Positions 17,372 to 26,623 are shown, numbered from the stretch's first letter. The stretch is DNA of 64,000 bases from Haloferax sp. Q22 (GCF_001482285.1 NZ_LOEP01000005.1:124001-188000); one strand, 5' to 3'. The notes: a model not told the origin generated them from the letters alone. Translations and numbers: made by a program.

Positions 17372-18070
17372 GTGTTCGGCCTCGGCGACCTGAACCTCAC
17401 CTACCTCGTCAGCATCACGGCCGTCTCGCTGTACGTGAGCACCGCGGCGGTCGCGCTGAGCGCCGCGCTCGGCCTTCCAATCTCGCTGGCGGTCGGGTTC
17501 CGCGACTTCTACGGGAAGTCGGTCGTCACCTCCATCATCTCGACGGGGATGGGCTTTCCGAGCGTCGTCGTCGGGCTCGTCGTCCTCTTGGCGCTGTCCC
17601 GCTCGGGACCGCTCGGGACGTTCGACCTGCTGTTTACGCCCGAGGCGATGATTCTCTCGCAGACCATCCTCGCGCTCCCCGTCCTCGTGAGCGTCTCGCT
17701 TTCGGCCGTCCAGTCGGTTCCACAGGATCTCAGAGACGCCGCGTTCGCCGCCGGCGGCACCTCGACCGACGTCGCCCTGCTGGTCGTCCGCGAGGCGCGC
17801 TACGGCATCGTCACGGCGCTTCTGGCCGCCTACGGCCGCGCCATCAGCGAGGTCGGCTCCGTGCTCATCGTCGGTGGCAACATCGTCTTCTCTGACAGCA
17901 CGTCGTTCACCCGGACGCTCACGACGGCCATCACCGTCGAGGCGCGGAAGGGGAACATCGAGACGGGCATCGCGCTCGGCGCCATCCTGCTCGCGCTCGT
18001 CCTCGGCGTGAACGCCCTCGGCGCGCGCTTCCGCGACCGCACCCCCGGCCGGAACGGGAGGGGACGATGA
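17372..18070 (+). CDS. tupB: Tungstate ABC transporter, permease
   Basis: A 232-aa inner-membrane permease with about five or six helices. The conserved cytoplasmic loop that docks the ATPase is at [21 protein letters not shown], with [15 protein letters not shown] after it, matching the TupB/ModB group. It starts with GTG 24 bases after tupA and its last codons overlap the tupC start by four bases (ATGA). Confidence 0.9.
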   Translation: MFGLGDLNLTYLVSITAVSLYVSTAAVALSAALGLPISLAVGFRDFYGKSVVTSIISTGMGFPSVVVGLVVLLALSRSGPLGTFDLLFTPEAMILSQTILALPVLVSVSLSAVQSVPQDLRDAAFAAGGTSTDVALLVVREARYGIVTALLAAYGRAISEVGSVLIVGGNIVFSDSTSFTRTLTTAITVEARKGNIETGIALGAILLALVLGVNALGARFRDRTPGRNGRGR

Positions 18071-18933
18071 CAACCGAGCGACCCGGGGCCGGCGACACCG
18101 GTGCCAGCGAGTCCGACGAGACCACCGCACCCGACCCGGCGTCGAACGGGACGGGGCGCGGCAGGACCCGACTCGCGGCTCACGACCTCGGCCACGGCTT
18201 CGGCAACGGCGCGGTACTGGAAGACATCTCGCTCGCCGTCGAACCGGGCGAGATTCTCGCCGTCGTCGGTCCATCGGGGACGGGCAAGACGACGCTCTTC
18301 CGACTGCTCGCCATGTTCGAGCGACCGGACGAGGGAACGGTCGAAGTCGGCGACGACGACGTGTGGGCGCTCCCCGAAGCGCGCCGACTGGCGGTCAGAC
18401 GCCGGGTCGGGATGGCGTTCCAGACGCGGAGCCTTTTCTCGACGACGGTCGAAGAGAACGTCTCCTACGGGCTCCGGGTCCGCCGGCCGTGGTCGGCTCG
18501 CGTCCGCGAGGCGGTCGAGGGGCTGTTCGGCCGCGAGGAGCCGTCAGAGACGGTCGAGGATGCGCTTCGGACAGTCGGGATGTTCGACAAGGTCGACCGC
18601 GACGCCGGCTCGCTGTCGGCGGGCGAGGCCCAGCGCGTCGCCATCGCGCGGGCGCTCGCACCCGACCCCGACGTGTTACTGCTGGACGAACCGACCTCGA
18701 ACCTCGACCCGCGGAACACCGCCGCCATCGAGTCGGCGATGCGGGCGGCGCGGGACCGGGGCATCGCCGTCGCGCTCGCGACTCACGACATGCAGCAGGC
18801 CCGACGGGTGTCGGACCGGACGGCCGTCATCCTCGACGGGACGTGTATCGAGTCGGGACCGACCGCGAGGGTGTTCGAGTCGCCGAACGACGACCGCGTC
18901 CGCCGGTTCGTCGAGGGGAAACTCGTCTACTGA
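18067..18933 (+). CDS. tupC: Tungstate ABC transporter, ATP-binding protein
   Basis: A 288-aa ABC ATPase. Walker [10 protein letters not shown] is at residues 68-76, Q-loop FQTRSLF near 119, signature LSAGEAQR at 183-190, Walker [13 protein letters not shown] just after, and the H-loop in LATHDMQQA. The first 35 residues are an unusual acidic, Thr/Ser-rich extension. Tungstate (or molybdate) import would feed the cofactor pathway served by mobA and moaE in this window. Confidence 0.92.
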   Translation: MTTERPGAGDTGASESDETTAPDPASNGTGRGRTRLAAHDLGHGFGNGAVLEDISLAVEPGEILAVVGPSGTGKTTLFRLLAMFERPDEGTVEVGDDDVWALPEARRLAVRRRVGMAFQTRSLFSTTVEENVSYGLRVRRPWSARVREAVEGLFGREEPSETVEDALRTVGMFDKVDRDAGSLSAGEAQRVAIARALAPDPDVLLLDEPTSNLDPRNTAAIESAMRAARDRGIAVALATHDMQQARRVSDRTAVILDGTCIESGPTARVFESPNDDRVRRFVEGKLVY

Positions 18934-19016
18934 GCGCGGGAGACGAACGGCAATCTCGGCGGTGGTATAACAGCAGATATTGCACGTAGATAGCGTGTGA
19001 CCCCTGTCTGACGCAG

Positions 19017-19024
19017 ATTTAAGG
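19017..19024 (+). promoter_or_regulatory. TATA-like box with no downstream gene
   Basis: ATTTAAGG lies in the gap between tupC and the convergent TrkA gene. Transcription starting about 26 bases later would enter the structured segment 19048-19166 rather than a recognisable reading frame. Confidence 0.4.
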
Positions 19025-19039
19025 TCCCCCGTACGTACC

Positions 19040-19285
19040 CGGTGATAGGGCGCGCACTCGGCCTCAGTTCCCATCCTCCCACCGGCGCGCCCGGCACGAA
19101 AACCACCACCACCATCGTCGTTCTGGTTTCCCCCGGTACGACAACGCGGCGCCGCCACCACGGCGCTGTTTTCCGAGGCAGACCGCACCGCAGAGAGACA
19201 TCTCGGCGCGACAGGCGTCAGCACAAGTGGCACTGGTACGAGCGGTGGCGACGCGAAGAGAAGAGCGTCGGTTCGGGGACAGGAG
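19040..19285 (+). ncRNA. Candidate structured RNA between tupC and the TrkA gene
   Basis: The 352-base gap 18934-19285 contains no convincing gene. Downstream of a TATA-like box it holds three exact complementary pairs: 8-bp arms at 19048-19055 and 19085-19092 (GGGCGCGC/GCGCGCCC), AAACCA at 19100-19105 with TGGTTT at 19124-19129, and GCGCCG at 19149-19154 with CGGCGC at 19161-19166. The in-phase reading frame here is arginine-rich and unlike a halophilic protein. A non-coding transcript is an inference; the RNA ends are approximate. Confidence 0.3.
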
Positions 19286-19939
19286 TCAGCCGAGCAGTTT
19301 CGACCGGACCTGCTCCAACGCGTTTCGCTCCGTAAGGAGCGCGAGCTGGTCGCCGGGTTCGACGACGATCCCCGGCAGCGGAATCGTCATCGGCTCGCGC
19401 TCCCGGCCGTGGGCGTAGACGCGACCGTCCGCGCCGAGGTCGATGTTGGCCACATGTTCGCCGACGATAGGCGCGCCGTCGGGAACGGTTACCGTCGTCA
19501 GTCGGAGTTGGTCGGTGAGGTCGCCGATAGCGTTGAAGTCGCCGCCGAGGAGCGCCGTCTTCGCGCCGGCCGCGCCGAGTCGTTCGGGGTAGATAATCTC
19601 GTCCACGTCGTCAGCGTAGCGCTCGTAAATCTCCTGACGGTAGTCCTCGCTGATGCGCATGACCGTCCGGCAGTCGTACTCCTTTCCGAGCATGCAGGCC
19701 GCGAAGTTGATGTTCGGGTCGCCGGTCAGCCCGCCGACGGCGTCCGCGCCCTCGACGCCCGCTTCCCGCAGGACGCTTTCGGTTCCGCCGTCGCCGAGAA
19801 CCGCCTCGAATCCCTCGTCGCGGGCGCGGTCGACCTTCTTGTCGTTGTTGTCGACGACTGTCACGTCGTGGCCCTCCTCCCGGAGCACGCGGGCGGTCCG
19901 CGAGCCCACACGGCCGTAGCCAACGATAACGAATTTCAT
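19286..19939 (-). CDS. TrkA-type NAD-binding regulator of K+ transport
   Basis: A 217-aa stand-alone TrkA/RCK protein. The N-terminal Rossmann fold begins MKFVIVGYGRVGSRTA (GxGxxG) with acidic VVDNND at the end of strand two; a C-terminal TrkA-C domain (VPDGAPIVGEHVANIDLGADGRVYAHGRE) follows. Such proteins gate K+ channels or Trk symporters, but no transporter adjoins it. The ATG at 19939 is preferred over one five codons upstream because the Rossmann strand starts there. Confidence 0.85.
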   Translation of the reverse strand: MKFVIVGYGRVGSRTARVLREEGHDVTVVDNNDKKVDRARDEGFEAVLGDGGTESVLREAGVEGADAVGGLTGDPNINFAACMLGKEYDCRTVMRISEDYRQEIYERYADDVDEIIYPERLGAAGAKTALLGGDFNAIGDLTDQLRLTTVTVPDGAPIVGEHVANIDLGADGRVYAHGREREPMTIPLPGIVVEPGDQLALLTERNALEQVRSKLLG

Positions 19940-19980
19940 GGTAGTAGTATGCACACCAGGTGGCTAAAAGATGGCCCCCG

Positions 19981-20598
19981 TCAGGGTCGAGTCCGTTCGA
20001 GTCGCTCCGTGACCGAATCGATGGTGTCCGCGAGTGATGGCGTCCCGAAGAGGGCGACGAGCACCGCGCCGACCGTGTCGAAGACGAGGTCGACGATGGT
20101 GTCGCCGAGTCCGTACTGAACGAGGACGGCCTCCGAGCCGACGGCGTCGGCGGCGAGGCGCGCGCCGAACTCCAGTACCTCCCAGAACACGCCGGCCGCG
20201 AGCGTGAAAAGCAGGATGTAGACGAACATGAAGCGGTCGGGGAGGTAGACGGTCTCGGTGTACTCGTCGACGGCCCGCGCGGTGACGTAGCCGACCGCCG
20301 CGACGACCGTCGCCGAGAGCGTGTGGGTGACGTGGTCCCACCAATCGATGGAGTGGTACGGACCGAGCATGCCGATAGCGTGGAGCAACACCGCCAGCGC
20401 TAACCAGAGGCCGAGAAGGGGATGGAGCCGAATCTGCCAGTCGCGGCGGAGCACCGCGGGGAGGAACGTCGCCGCCAGCGCGAGCACCGCGTTGACGACG
20501 ACGCTCAGGTTCCGCGTGTAGAGACCGACGAGAAAGATACACACGATGATAGCCTGAATCGCCCGCCCCGCGAGTCGCTCGATTCGACTGGGGACCAT
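19981..20598 (-). CDS. Multi-pass membrane protein, DUF2238/YjdF-like
   Basis: A 205-aa protein with about five hydrophobic segments. The HSIDWWDHVTH motif near residue 89 resembles the conserved His/Asp motif of YjdF-like membrane proteins of unknown function. Start ATG 20598 is chosen because the residues above it are arginine/proline-rich and antisense to the adjacent gene. It is divergent from the hydrolase at 20697 with about 100 bases between. Confidence 0.7.
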   Translation of the reverse strand: MVPSRIERLAGRAIQAIIVCIFLVGLYTRNLSVVVNAVLALAATFLPAVLRRDWQIRLHPLLGLWLALAVLLHAIGMLGPYHSIDWWDHVTHTLSATVVAAVGYVTARAVDEYTETVYLPDRFMFVYILLFTLAAGVFWEVLEFGARLAADAVGSEAVLVQYGLGDTIVDLVFDTVGAVLVALFGTPSLADTIDSVTERLERTRP

Positions 20599-20696
20599 TG
20601 CGGTGTGATACGGCCTGAGCGCCCTAAATTCGACCGTGATGCTAGCTAGCACGACCACCGACATCGTTTTTCCTCCAGATTGCATACGCCCCACCG

Positions 20697-21308
20697 ATGA
20701 TGGCCACCACTCACGCCCTCGCGGGTGTCGTCCTCGGCACCGCCGTGTGGGCGCTGGTCCCCGAGGCCGGGATGCTCCCGGTGCTCGCGGCCGCACTCGG
20801 CGGCCTGTTCCCCGACTTCGACCTGTACGCGGGCCACCGGAAGACCCTCCACTTCCCCGTGTACTTCAGCGCGCTCGCCGTGCCCGCAGTAGCGGTCGCC
20901 GCGCTGAACCCGACGACCACGACGCTCGCTGTCGCGCTGTTCCTCGCGGCGGCCGCGCTCCACTCCGCGTCCGACGTGCTCGGCGGCGGCCTCGAACTCA
21001 AGCCGTGGCTCGGCACCTCCGAGCGCGCCGTCTACGACCACTGGAACGGCCGGTGGCTCGCTCCGAAGCGCCTGATTCGCTACGACGGCGCGCCCGAGGA
21101 TCTCGCGCTGACGCTCGCCTTTGCCGTCCCGCCGGTCCTCGCCTTCGACGGCCTCGCGGAGACGCTCGTCATCGCCGCGGTCGCCGTCTCCGGCGTCTAC
21201 GTCCTGCTCCGGAAACCGATGGTCGCCATCGCGGAGACCGCCGTCGCGGCGATACCCGACCACGTCGTCGACTACGTGCCGGAGCGGTTCGTCCGCGACC
21301 TCCGGTAA
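20697..21308 (+). CDS. Membrane-bound metal-dependent hydrolase, YdjM-like
   Basis: A 203-aa protein with an early THALAGVVLG motif (histidine near residue 5), then GGLFPDFD and HRKTLHFP, the conserved His/Asp pattern of the YdjM/LexA-binding-associated membrane hydrolase family, and four or so membrane segments. The substrate is unknown. There are two adjacent ATG codons at 20697 and 20700. The following 257 bases (21309-21565) hold no recognisable gene. Confidence 0.8.
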   Translation: MMATTHALAGVVLGTAVWALVPEAGMLPVLAAALGGLFPDFDLYAGHRKTLHFPVYFSALAVPAVAVAALNPTTTTLAVALFLAAAALHSASDVLGGGLELKPWLGTSERAVYDHWNGRWLAPKRLIRYDGAPEDLALTLAFAVPPVLAFDGLAETLVIAAVAVSGVYVLLRKPMVAIAETAVAAIPDHVVDYVPERFVRDLR

Positions 21309-21565
21309 GCCCCCGTTTTTTCGACTCCCGCGACTCCGCTCGGAGCCGCGACTCTCCACCCTGGCCGAGAGCGGTGTCTGCCGAGCACCCGACACGACTT
21401 CTCCGGCCAGCGCTCCGAACCACGCATCGATCAATATCGGGAGAGAGAGCGTCAGAAACACCGGTACGTTCGGAATCCGAACATAGCGTCTTATGCTAGC
21501 ACTCGACGTAGTATTAGTCACTGTCGGGCGCGACGCGGTGGACTCCGCCCGACGACAGGTGTACC

Positions 21566-23044
21566 ATGACACAAACAACACTCACGACACGGGATGGAGC
21601 GACGACAACGTTGTCCGACGAGGACATCGACGCGTTCGCCCAGCAACTCCGTGGTTCGGTGCTCGCCCCCGAAGACGAGGGGTTCGAGGACGCGACGCGG
21701 CTCTGGAACGGATTAGTCGAGAAATCACCGGCGCTCGTCGTCCAACCGACGGGCACCGCGGACGTCGTCGCGGCCGTCGACTTCGCCCGCGAACGCAACC
21801 TACTCGTGTCGGTCCGGGGCGGCGGCCACAACATCGCCGGCACCGCCATCGCCGACGGCGGGTTGACCATCGACATGTCCCGACTTCGCGGCGTCGTCGT
21901 CGACCCCGAGGCGCGAACCGCGACGGCGCAGTCCGGCTGTCTCCTCGGCGACATCGACCGCGAGACGCAGCTCCACGGCCTCGCAACGCCCCTCGGGTTC
22001 GTCTCCGAGACGGGTATCGCCGGGCTGACGCTCGGCGGCGGGTTCGGCTACCTGACCCGCCGGTTCGGCTGGACCGTCGATAACCTCGACTCGGTCGAAA
22101 TCGTCACCGCCGACGGTGCGGTTCTCCGAGCCAGCCGCGACAGACACCCCGACCTGTTCTGGGCGGTTCGGGGCGCGGGGGCGAACCTCGGCGTCGTCAC
22201 GTCGTTCACGTATCGTCTCCACGAGGTCGGCCCGACGGTCTACGGCGGGCTCATCGCCTGGCCGTTCGACCGCGCCGACGAGGTGACAGCGGCCTATCAG
22301 CGCCTCACGGCCGAGGCTCCTCGAGAGCTGACGGTCTTCCTGCTGCTCCGCCGGGCACCGGCAGCCCCGTTCGTCCCACCCGAGTGGCACGGAAAGCACA
22401 TCTGCGCGATGGCCGTCTGTTACTCCGGCGACCCGGCGGACGCGGACGAGGCGCTCGCACCCATTCGCGCGCTCGGAGAGCCGATTATCGACCTACTCAA
22501 AGCGCAGCCGTACACCCAGATTCAGTCGTATCTCGACGCGACGCAACCGAAAGGCAACCACTACTACTGGAAGACGGAGTTCGCGTCAGAGTTGAGCGAC
22601 GACCTGATATCGACGATGGAGAGACTGACGCTCGACTGCCCGATTCCGGGCGCACAGGTGGTGGTGGCGCACATCGGCGGCGCGCTCAACGACCGTGACG
22701 CCGACGACGGGGTCGTCGGCAACCGGGACGCTACGTTCGTCATCGGTGCCGCGGGCATGTGGGAGCCGGACGAAGTCGAAGGTGCGGTCTTCAGACAGTG
22801 GGTCCGCGACGCGTGGACGGAGTTCAGACCCTACTCGACCGGTGGGAACTACATCAACTTCCAGACGATGGACGAAGACGAAGCCCGCGTCCAAGCAACG
22901 TACGGAGCTAACTTCGACCGTCTCCGCGAGGTCAAGGCGCGCTACGACCCGGAGAACGTGTTCCGCTCGAACCGGAACGTCAGACCGAGTCTCCCCGGCG
23001 AGGACGCGGCCGGCGATGCAGCCGGTCACTCCGAACACGCGTGA
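21566..23044 (+). CDS. FAD-linked oxidase with berberine-bridge C-terminus
   Basis: A 492-aa flavoprotein of the FAD-binding PCMH family. VRGGGHNIAG at about residues 84-93 holds the histidine that usually carries covalent FAD; TLGGGFGYLTRRFGWTVDN is the second FAD loop; the C-terminal YDPENVFR motif belongs to the BBE domain. Such enzymes oxidise alcohols, sugars or reticuline-like substrates with O2. No signal peptide, so cytoplasmic. The substrate is not predictable. Confidence 0.85.
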   Translation: MTQTTLTTRDGATTTLSDEDIDAFAQQLRGSVLAPEDEGFEDATRLWNGLVEKSPALVVQPTGTADVVAAVDFARERNLLVSVRGGGHNIAGTAIADGGLTIDMSRLRGVVVDPEARTATAQSGCLLGDIDRETQLHGLATPLGFVSETGIAGLTLGGGFGYLTRRFGWTVDNLDSVEIVTADGAVLRASRDRHPDLFWAVRGAGANLGVVTSFTYRLHEVGPTVYGGLIAWPFDRADEVTAAYQRLTAEAPRELTVFLLLRRAPAAPFVPPEWHGKHICAMAVCYSGDPADADEALAPIRALGEPIIDLLKAQPYTQIQSYLDATQPKGNHYYWKTEFASELSDDLISTMERLTLDCPIPGAQVVVAHIGGALNDRDADDGVVGNRDATFVIGAAGMWEPDEVEGAVFRQWVRDAWTEFRPYSTGGNYINFQTMDEDEARVQATYGANFDRLREVKARYDPENVFRSNRNVRPSLPGEDAAGDAAGHSEHA

Positions 23045-23231
23045 ACGAACCGGGAAGAACCGGCTCTGCGGCTGATATTTTCGAACGGTAACTCGGCGAG
23101 TGAGTCCGAATTCCTGACCGAACGCGCTGTCCGTGCCTCCTGAGCGAACGGCGGTCGGTCCCCCCGACCGTCTCCCGTGATTTCCACCGGAACCCACCAA
23201 GCGTATACCGTACTGGACTCACGTACGCCGT

Positions 23232-24218
23232 ATGCTTTCGCACCTCATGCTCGTCCTCGCGTCGGCGGTGGCGGCGGCAGGACTGCTCGGCGGGCTCTCG
23301 ACCGGAGACGGCGACGACGAGTACGACTACGTCGTCGCCAAGGACGGGACCGGCGACTACGAGACGATTCAGGCCGCCATCGACGGCGCGAAGTCGTTCC
23401 CGCCGGACCGCATCCGCATCCTCGTCCGAGAGGGCGTGTACGACGAGAAGGTCGAAGTCCACGCGTGGAACCCCGACATCACTCTCGTCGGCGAGAGCGC
23501 CGAAGAGACGGTCATCACCCACGACGACCACTTCGAGAAAATCGACCGCGGGCGCAACAGCACCTTCTTCACTTACACGCTGAAGGTCCGCGGCAACGAC
23601 TTCCGCGCCCGCGACCTGACCGTCGAGAACAGCGCCGATCCGGTCGGACAGGCCGTCGCCCTCCACGTCGACGCCGACCGGGCGAGTTTCGAGAACTGTC
23701 GCTTCCTCGGCCACCAGGACACCGTCTACGCCGCCGGCGAGGGCGCGCGCCAGTACTTCTCGGAGTGCTACGTCGAGGGGACGACCGACTTCGTCTTCGG
23801 CGGCGCGACCGCCGTCTTCGAGGACTGCCGCGTCCACTCGAAAGCCGACTCGTACGTGACGGCCGCCTCCACGCCGGAGAGCGAGCCCTTCGGCTTCGTC
23901 TTTCTGGACTGCGAACTGACCGCCGACGCCGACGTTTCCGAGGTGTATCTCGGCCGGCCGTGGCGGAACCACGCCCGGACCGCGTTTGTTCGCACGTGGA
24001 TGGACTCGCACGTCCTTCCCGCCGGTTGGCACAACTGGTCGCGCCCGGAAGCCGAGGCGACGGTCGAATACGCGGAGTACGACAGCCGAGGACCGGGAGC
24101 GAGTGGTGAGCGAGTCTCGTGGGCGAACGTGTTGACCGAAGACGAGGTGGGGCGGTATTCGACGGCGAACGTGTTGGGTTCGGAGGGTGATGAAGCGTGG
24201 TGGGACTGGGAGGAGTGA
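23232..24218 (+). CDS. Pectinesterase, carbohydrate esterase family 8
   Basis: A 328-aa right-handed beta-helix esterase that removes methyl groups from pectin. Family residues are Gln140, Asp163 in GHQDTVYA, Asp186 in GTTDFVFGGA, and the arginine in GRPWRNHART. The N-terminal 22 residues form a hydrophobic segment followed by an acidic spacer and could act as a signal peptide or anchor. It lies just outside the left end of the tRNA-Thr elements, so it is part of the original chromosome flank. With the GH68/GH32 pair it suggests use of plant material. Confidence 0.9.
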   Translation: MLSHLMLVLASAVAAAGLLGGLSTGDGDDEYDYVVAKDGTGDYETIQAAIDGAKSFPPDRIRILVREGVYDEKVEVHAWNPDITLVGESAEETVITHDDHFEKIDRGRNSTFFTYTLKVRGNDFRARDLTVENSADPVGQAVALHVDADRASFENCRFLGHQDTVYAAGEGARQYFSECYVEGTTDFVFGGATAVFEDCRVHSKADSYVTAASTPESEPFGFVFLDCELTADADVSEVYLGRPWRNHARTAFVRTWMDSHVLPAGWHNWSRPEAEATVEYAEYDSRGPGASGERVSWANVLTEDEVGRYSTANVLGSEGDEAWWDWEE

Positions 24219-24306
24219 AAGTGCGAGTGGGAGGGTTCAGTCTCGCACGGAATCCGACAACCGTTCGGCGACGAGACGCCTCGCTCGACGGTTGGATTTC
24301 GAGAAG

Positions 24307-24320
24307 AGCCTAGGCCGGGA
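24307..24320 (+). repeat. attL of integrated element 1 (tRNA-Thr 3' end fragment)
   Basis: A 14-base copy of the end of the tRNA-Thr gene: discriminator base, the 3' acceptor strand and part of the T stem. The same 14 bases recur at 26907-26920 and inside the intact gene at 39273-39286. It lies 83 bases before the first integrase, between the pectinesterase and the element. Confidence 0.8.
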
Positions 24321-24343
24321 AGAACCGCGGGCACTCGTCCGCC

Positions 24344-24359
24344 GGGCGTTTTCACGCCC
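24344..24359 (+). repeat. Perfect hairpin between attL and integrase 1
   Basis: A six-bp stem with a four-base loop (GGGCGT TTTC ACGCCC). It is followed by a direct repeat GTACCCGG at 24362-24369 and 24386-24393, 24 bases apart, immediately before the integrase ATG. These may be arm-type binding sites or an operator. Confidence 0.5.
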
Positions 24360-24402
24360 ACGTACCCGGTGTGCCGTTTAGAGGTGTACCCGGAGAACAC
24401 CA

Positions 24403-25410
24403 ATGGCACTCAAAGCCACACCACCACACGAAGCGAAGAACCGATTTCTGAAGGACAAGGAGCCGGGCGTGACCCGGAAGACCCTGAAGAACTACCGAAC
24501 CAGTCTGCGGCAGTTCTGCAACTGGCTGGACGAACAGGGAGTCCAGACCCTCAACAACCTCGACAGCGAACTCATCCAGCGGTACAAGGAGTACCGCCTG
24601 TCCAACGTGAAGGTCATCACGGCCCGGCAGGATATGATGACCATCAAGCAGTTCATCGAGTTCTGCGAACACATCACGGCAGTCCCACGCGGAATGGCGG
24701 ATATGGTTCGGATTCCCCAAGTCAGCGAGAACGACGAGATTTGTGACGACCTCCTCACTCGGGAGGAGGCCGTGGGGGTACTCGACTTCCTCAGCAAGTA
24801 CCAGTACGCCAGCAACCGGCACGTCACGCTACTGATTCTGTGGAAGACCGGGATGCGAATCAGTGGTCTTCGGGCGCTCGACCTCGGCGACTTCGATGAG
24901 GGTCGCCCGGCGCTTCAACTCCGTCACCGACCCGAGACAGGAACACCACTCAAGAACAAGGAGAAGGCCGAACGGGACGTTCTCATCACGCCCGATATGG
25001 CCGAGGTCATCACGGACTACATCGACCAGAACCGCCCCAACGTGGAGGACGAACACGGCAGGAAGCCGCTCCTCGCCTCGAAGAGCGGACGGGTGGTGGA
25101 GACGACCATTCAGCGGTACGTCTACACGGCGACCCGTCCGTGCATCTACAACGGCGGGAACTGCCCGTTCAACCGGGAACTCGACACTTGCGAGGCCCTC
25201 TCGTGGAACGCCTCGTCCAAGTGCCCCGGCTCGGTCAGCCCGCACGCGCTCCGACGTGGGTACGTGACTGCGGCTCGGAACGCGGGTCAGCCGAAGGACG
25301 TGACTGGCGAGCGAGTCAATATGAGCGGGAAGGTGCTGGACAAGCACTACGACAAGGGGACGAGTGCGGAGAAGGCTGAGAGGAGACGAAATCATATCAG
25401 AGATATCTGA
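24403..25410 (+). CDS. int: Tyrosine recombinase/integrase of element 1
   Basis: A 335-aa XerC/D-like site-specific recombinase. An N-terminal SAM-like DNA-binding domain (KTLKNYRTSLRQFCNWL) precedes the catalytic domain: Arg in TGMRISGLRALDL, HALRRG as the HxxR box, and Tyr in LDKHYDKG near the C-terminus. A cysteine-containing insertion (PCIYNGGNCPF to KCPGS, about residues 246-277) sits before the HxxR box and could bind zinc, as in many haloarchaeal phage-type integrases. It starts 83 bases inside attL and reads into the element. TTTAGA at about 24378 is a candidate TATA box. Confidence 0.92.
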   Translation: MALKATPPHEAKNRFLKDKEPGVTRKTLKNYRTSLRQFCNWLDEQGVQTLNNLDSELIQRYKEYRLSNVKVITARQDMMTIKQFIEFCEHITAVPRGMADMVRIPQVSENDEICDDLLTREEAVGVLDFLSKYQYASNRHVTLLILWKTGMRISGLRALDLGDFDEGRPALQLRHRPETGTPLKNKEKAERDVLITPDMAEVITDYIDQNRPNVEDEHGRKPLLASKSGRVVETTIQRYVYTATRPCIYNGGNCPFNRELDTCEALSWNASSKCPGSVSPHALRRGYVTAARNAGQPKDVTGERVNMSGKVLDKHYDKGTSAEKAERRRNHIRDI

Positions 25411-25472
25411 TTTTCAGATTTCGGTGTCAATCTACCAAACTTTCATTATGCAACTACTCTTTTCTTAAGAAG

Positions 25473-26189
25473 ATGATGGAGGATATAGAGGTTCCCCACG
25501 TGTATACTGATTCTGACCAACTATCCGGTGTTACTAAGGAGTACGTCTGCTGGCTTGATTTGATGGGTATTCAGAACACGATGGCGACTTCGGTCGAAAC
25601 TTCTGCTATTGATATTCTGAATCTTCACGTAGCGGTTGATGAGGCTATGGATAGGGATGAGGTCACTCACTACCCAATAATGGATGGTGTATACCTGACT
25701 TCAAAATCTAAAGACTCAATGCTAGAATTGCTCCAAGATGTGTTTGCGAAATTAGCAAAAGATAATATTGAAAATAGAAAGCCGCAATATGTTTATATAC
25801 CTCGGGCATCGCTCGCCTTCGGCCCGATAGTTCACGGTGAGAATCTTGATGACGGTGTTAATGAAGAGTTCATCACCGGGTCAGATTACGCTGAATCTCT
25901 CCTCCTTGGTCTCCCAATGATTCAGGCAGTCCAAAATGAACCTAAAGCGCCACCTTTTGGAATCTATATTGACGAGTCCGCACGAGCATTTGCCCCGAGT
26001 GGACAGGAACCTATTGAACGAACTTGGTATGACTGGTTCATATTCCTCAAAGATGACATTGACGAACTTCTGTATAATACTCTGGAAGAATACTATGATT
26101 GGTGCCTCGAAAACTCACACCGAATCAATTACCCAAAGGAAGATATCGAGAAACACCAAACAAAAGCCGAACAATACCTTCTCGGATAG
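25473..26189 (+). CDS. Class III nucleotide-cyclase-like protein, cargo of element 1
   Basis: A 238-aa protein I assign by fold pattern only. Class III cyclases place two metal-binding aspartates about 44 residues apart; here Asp29 in CWLDLMG and Asp71 in IMDGVYLTS match that spacing. PRASLAFGPIVHGEN then resembles the RxGi..G.v..G strand, GSDYAESLLLG the helix around the usual AxxLE, and FGIYIDESAR the following strand. No receptor or membrane segment is attached. The gene is A+T-rich compared with its flanks, a sign of transfer. Activity, product and partner are unproven; it could also be a degenerate cyclase-fold protein without activity. Confidence 0.5.
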   Translation: MMEDIEVPHVYTDSDQLSGVTKEYVCWLDLMGIQNTMATSVETSAIDILNLHVAVDEAMDRDEVTHYPIMDGVYLTSKSKDSMLELLQDVFAKLAKDNIENRKPQYVYIPRASLAFGPIVHGENLDDGVNEEFITGSDYAESLLLGLPMIQAVQNEPKAPPFGIYIDESARAFAPSGQEPIERTWYDWFIFLKDDIDELLYNTLEEYYDWCLENSHRINYPKEDIEKHQTKAEQYLLG

Positions 26190-26230
26190 GATTCATCATC
26201 GCTTTGGGTTGTGATTATTGATTCACCTAT

Positions 26231-26623
26231 TCAATATCTTGAGTTGGAGCCGAACATCACAGAAAACACCTTCAACCAAGGAATCAGGCTTCCGACTGTG
26301 ACAAGCCCGGCTCCAAGGAATATCAACCAGATACTCCCTTCTCCCGGGTTATTCAAGAGTTGAGATGCTCCAACAGTCTCCATTATCGCGCCGATGAATC
26401 CAAATGGCCCTGCAAGAACGGTCGCACCAATGATTCCAGCGAGAGTCACCAACCCCGGAAACGACGTGATGAGGCTGGAAATCAAGCCAACCGAAAATTC
26501 GCTTGTTGCCTGAGTTTGGCTGGCGGCCTCCATTATTCGTCCTGCAACAGTTGCTAAGAGTGTCAAAACCATCCCAGCAAAAGCACCACGGACACGTTCA
26601 GCGAATCTCTCCTCGGGACGCAT
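26231..26623 (-). CDS. Multi-pass membrane protein, cargo of element 1
   Basis: A 130-aa protein with four hydrophobic segments (about residues 13-28, 44-60, 62-85 and 97-115) and a short charged N-terminus. It is convergent with the cyclase-like gene, only 41 bases apart. No known motif. If the cyclase-like protein makes a nucleotide signal, a small membrane protein would be a natural effector, but nothing in this sequence shows a ligand-binding domain. Confidence 0.65.
   Translation of the reverse strand: MRPEERFAERVRGAFAGMVLTLLATVAGRIMEAASQTQATSEFSVGLISSLITSFPGLVTLAGIIGATVLAGPFGFIGAIMETVGASQLLNNPGEGSIWLIFLGAGLVTVGSLIPWLKVFSVMFGSNSRY

Noticed and set aside
19042-19335. Plus-strand frame between tupC and the TrkA gene
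   Set aside because: Strongly basic product, poor start, overlaps the convergent gene; treated as a possible RNA instead.
25473-26189. Cyclase-like gene considered as a CRISPR-associated cyclic-oligonucleotide synthase
   Set aside because: No GGDD-type palm motif, no HD domain and no CRISPR or cas neighbour.
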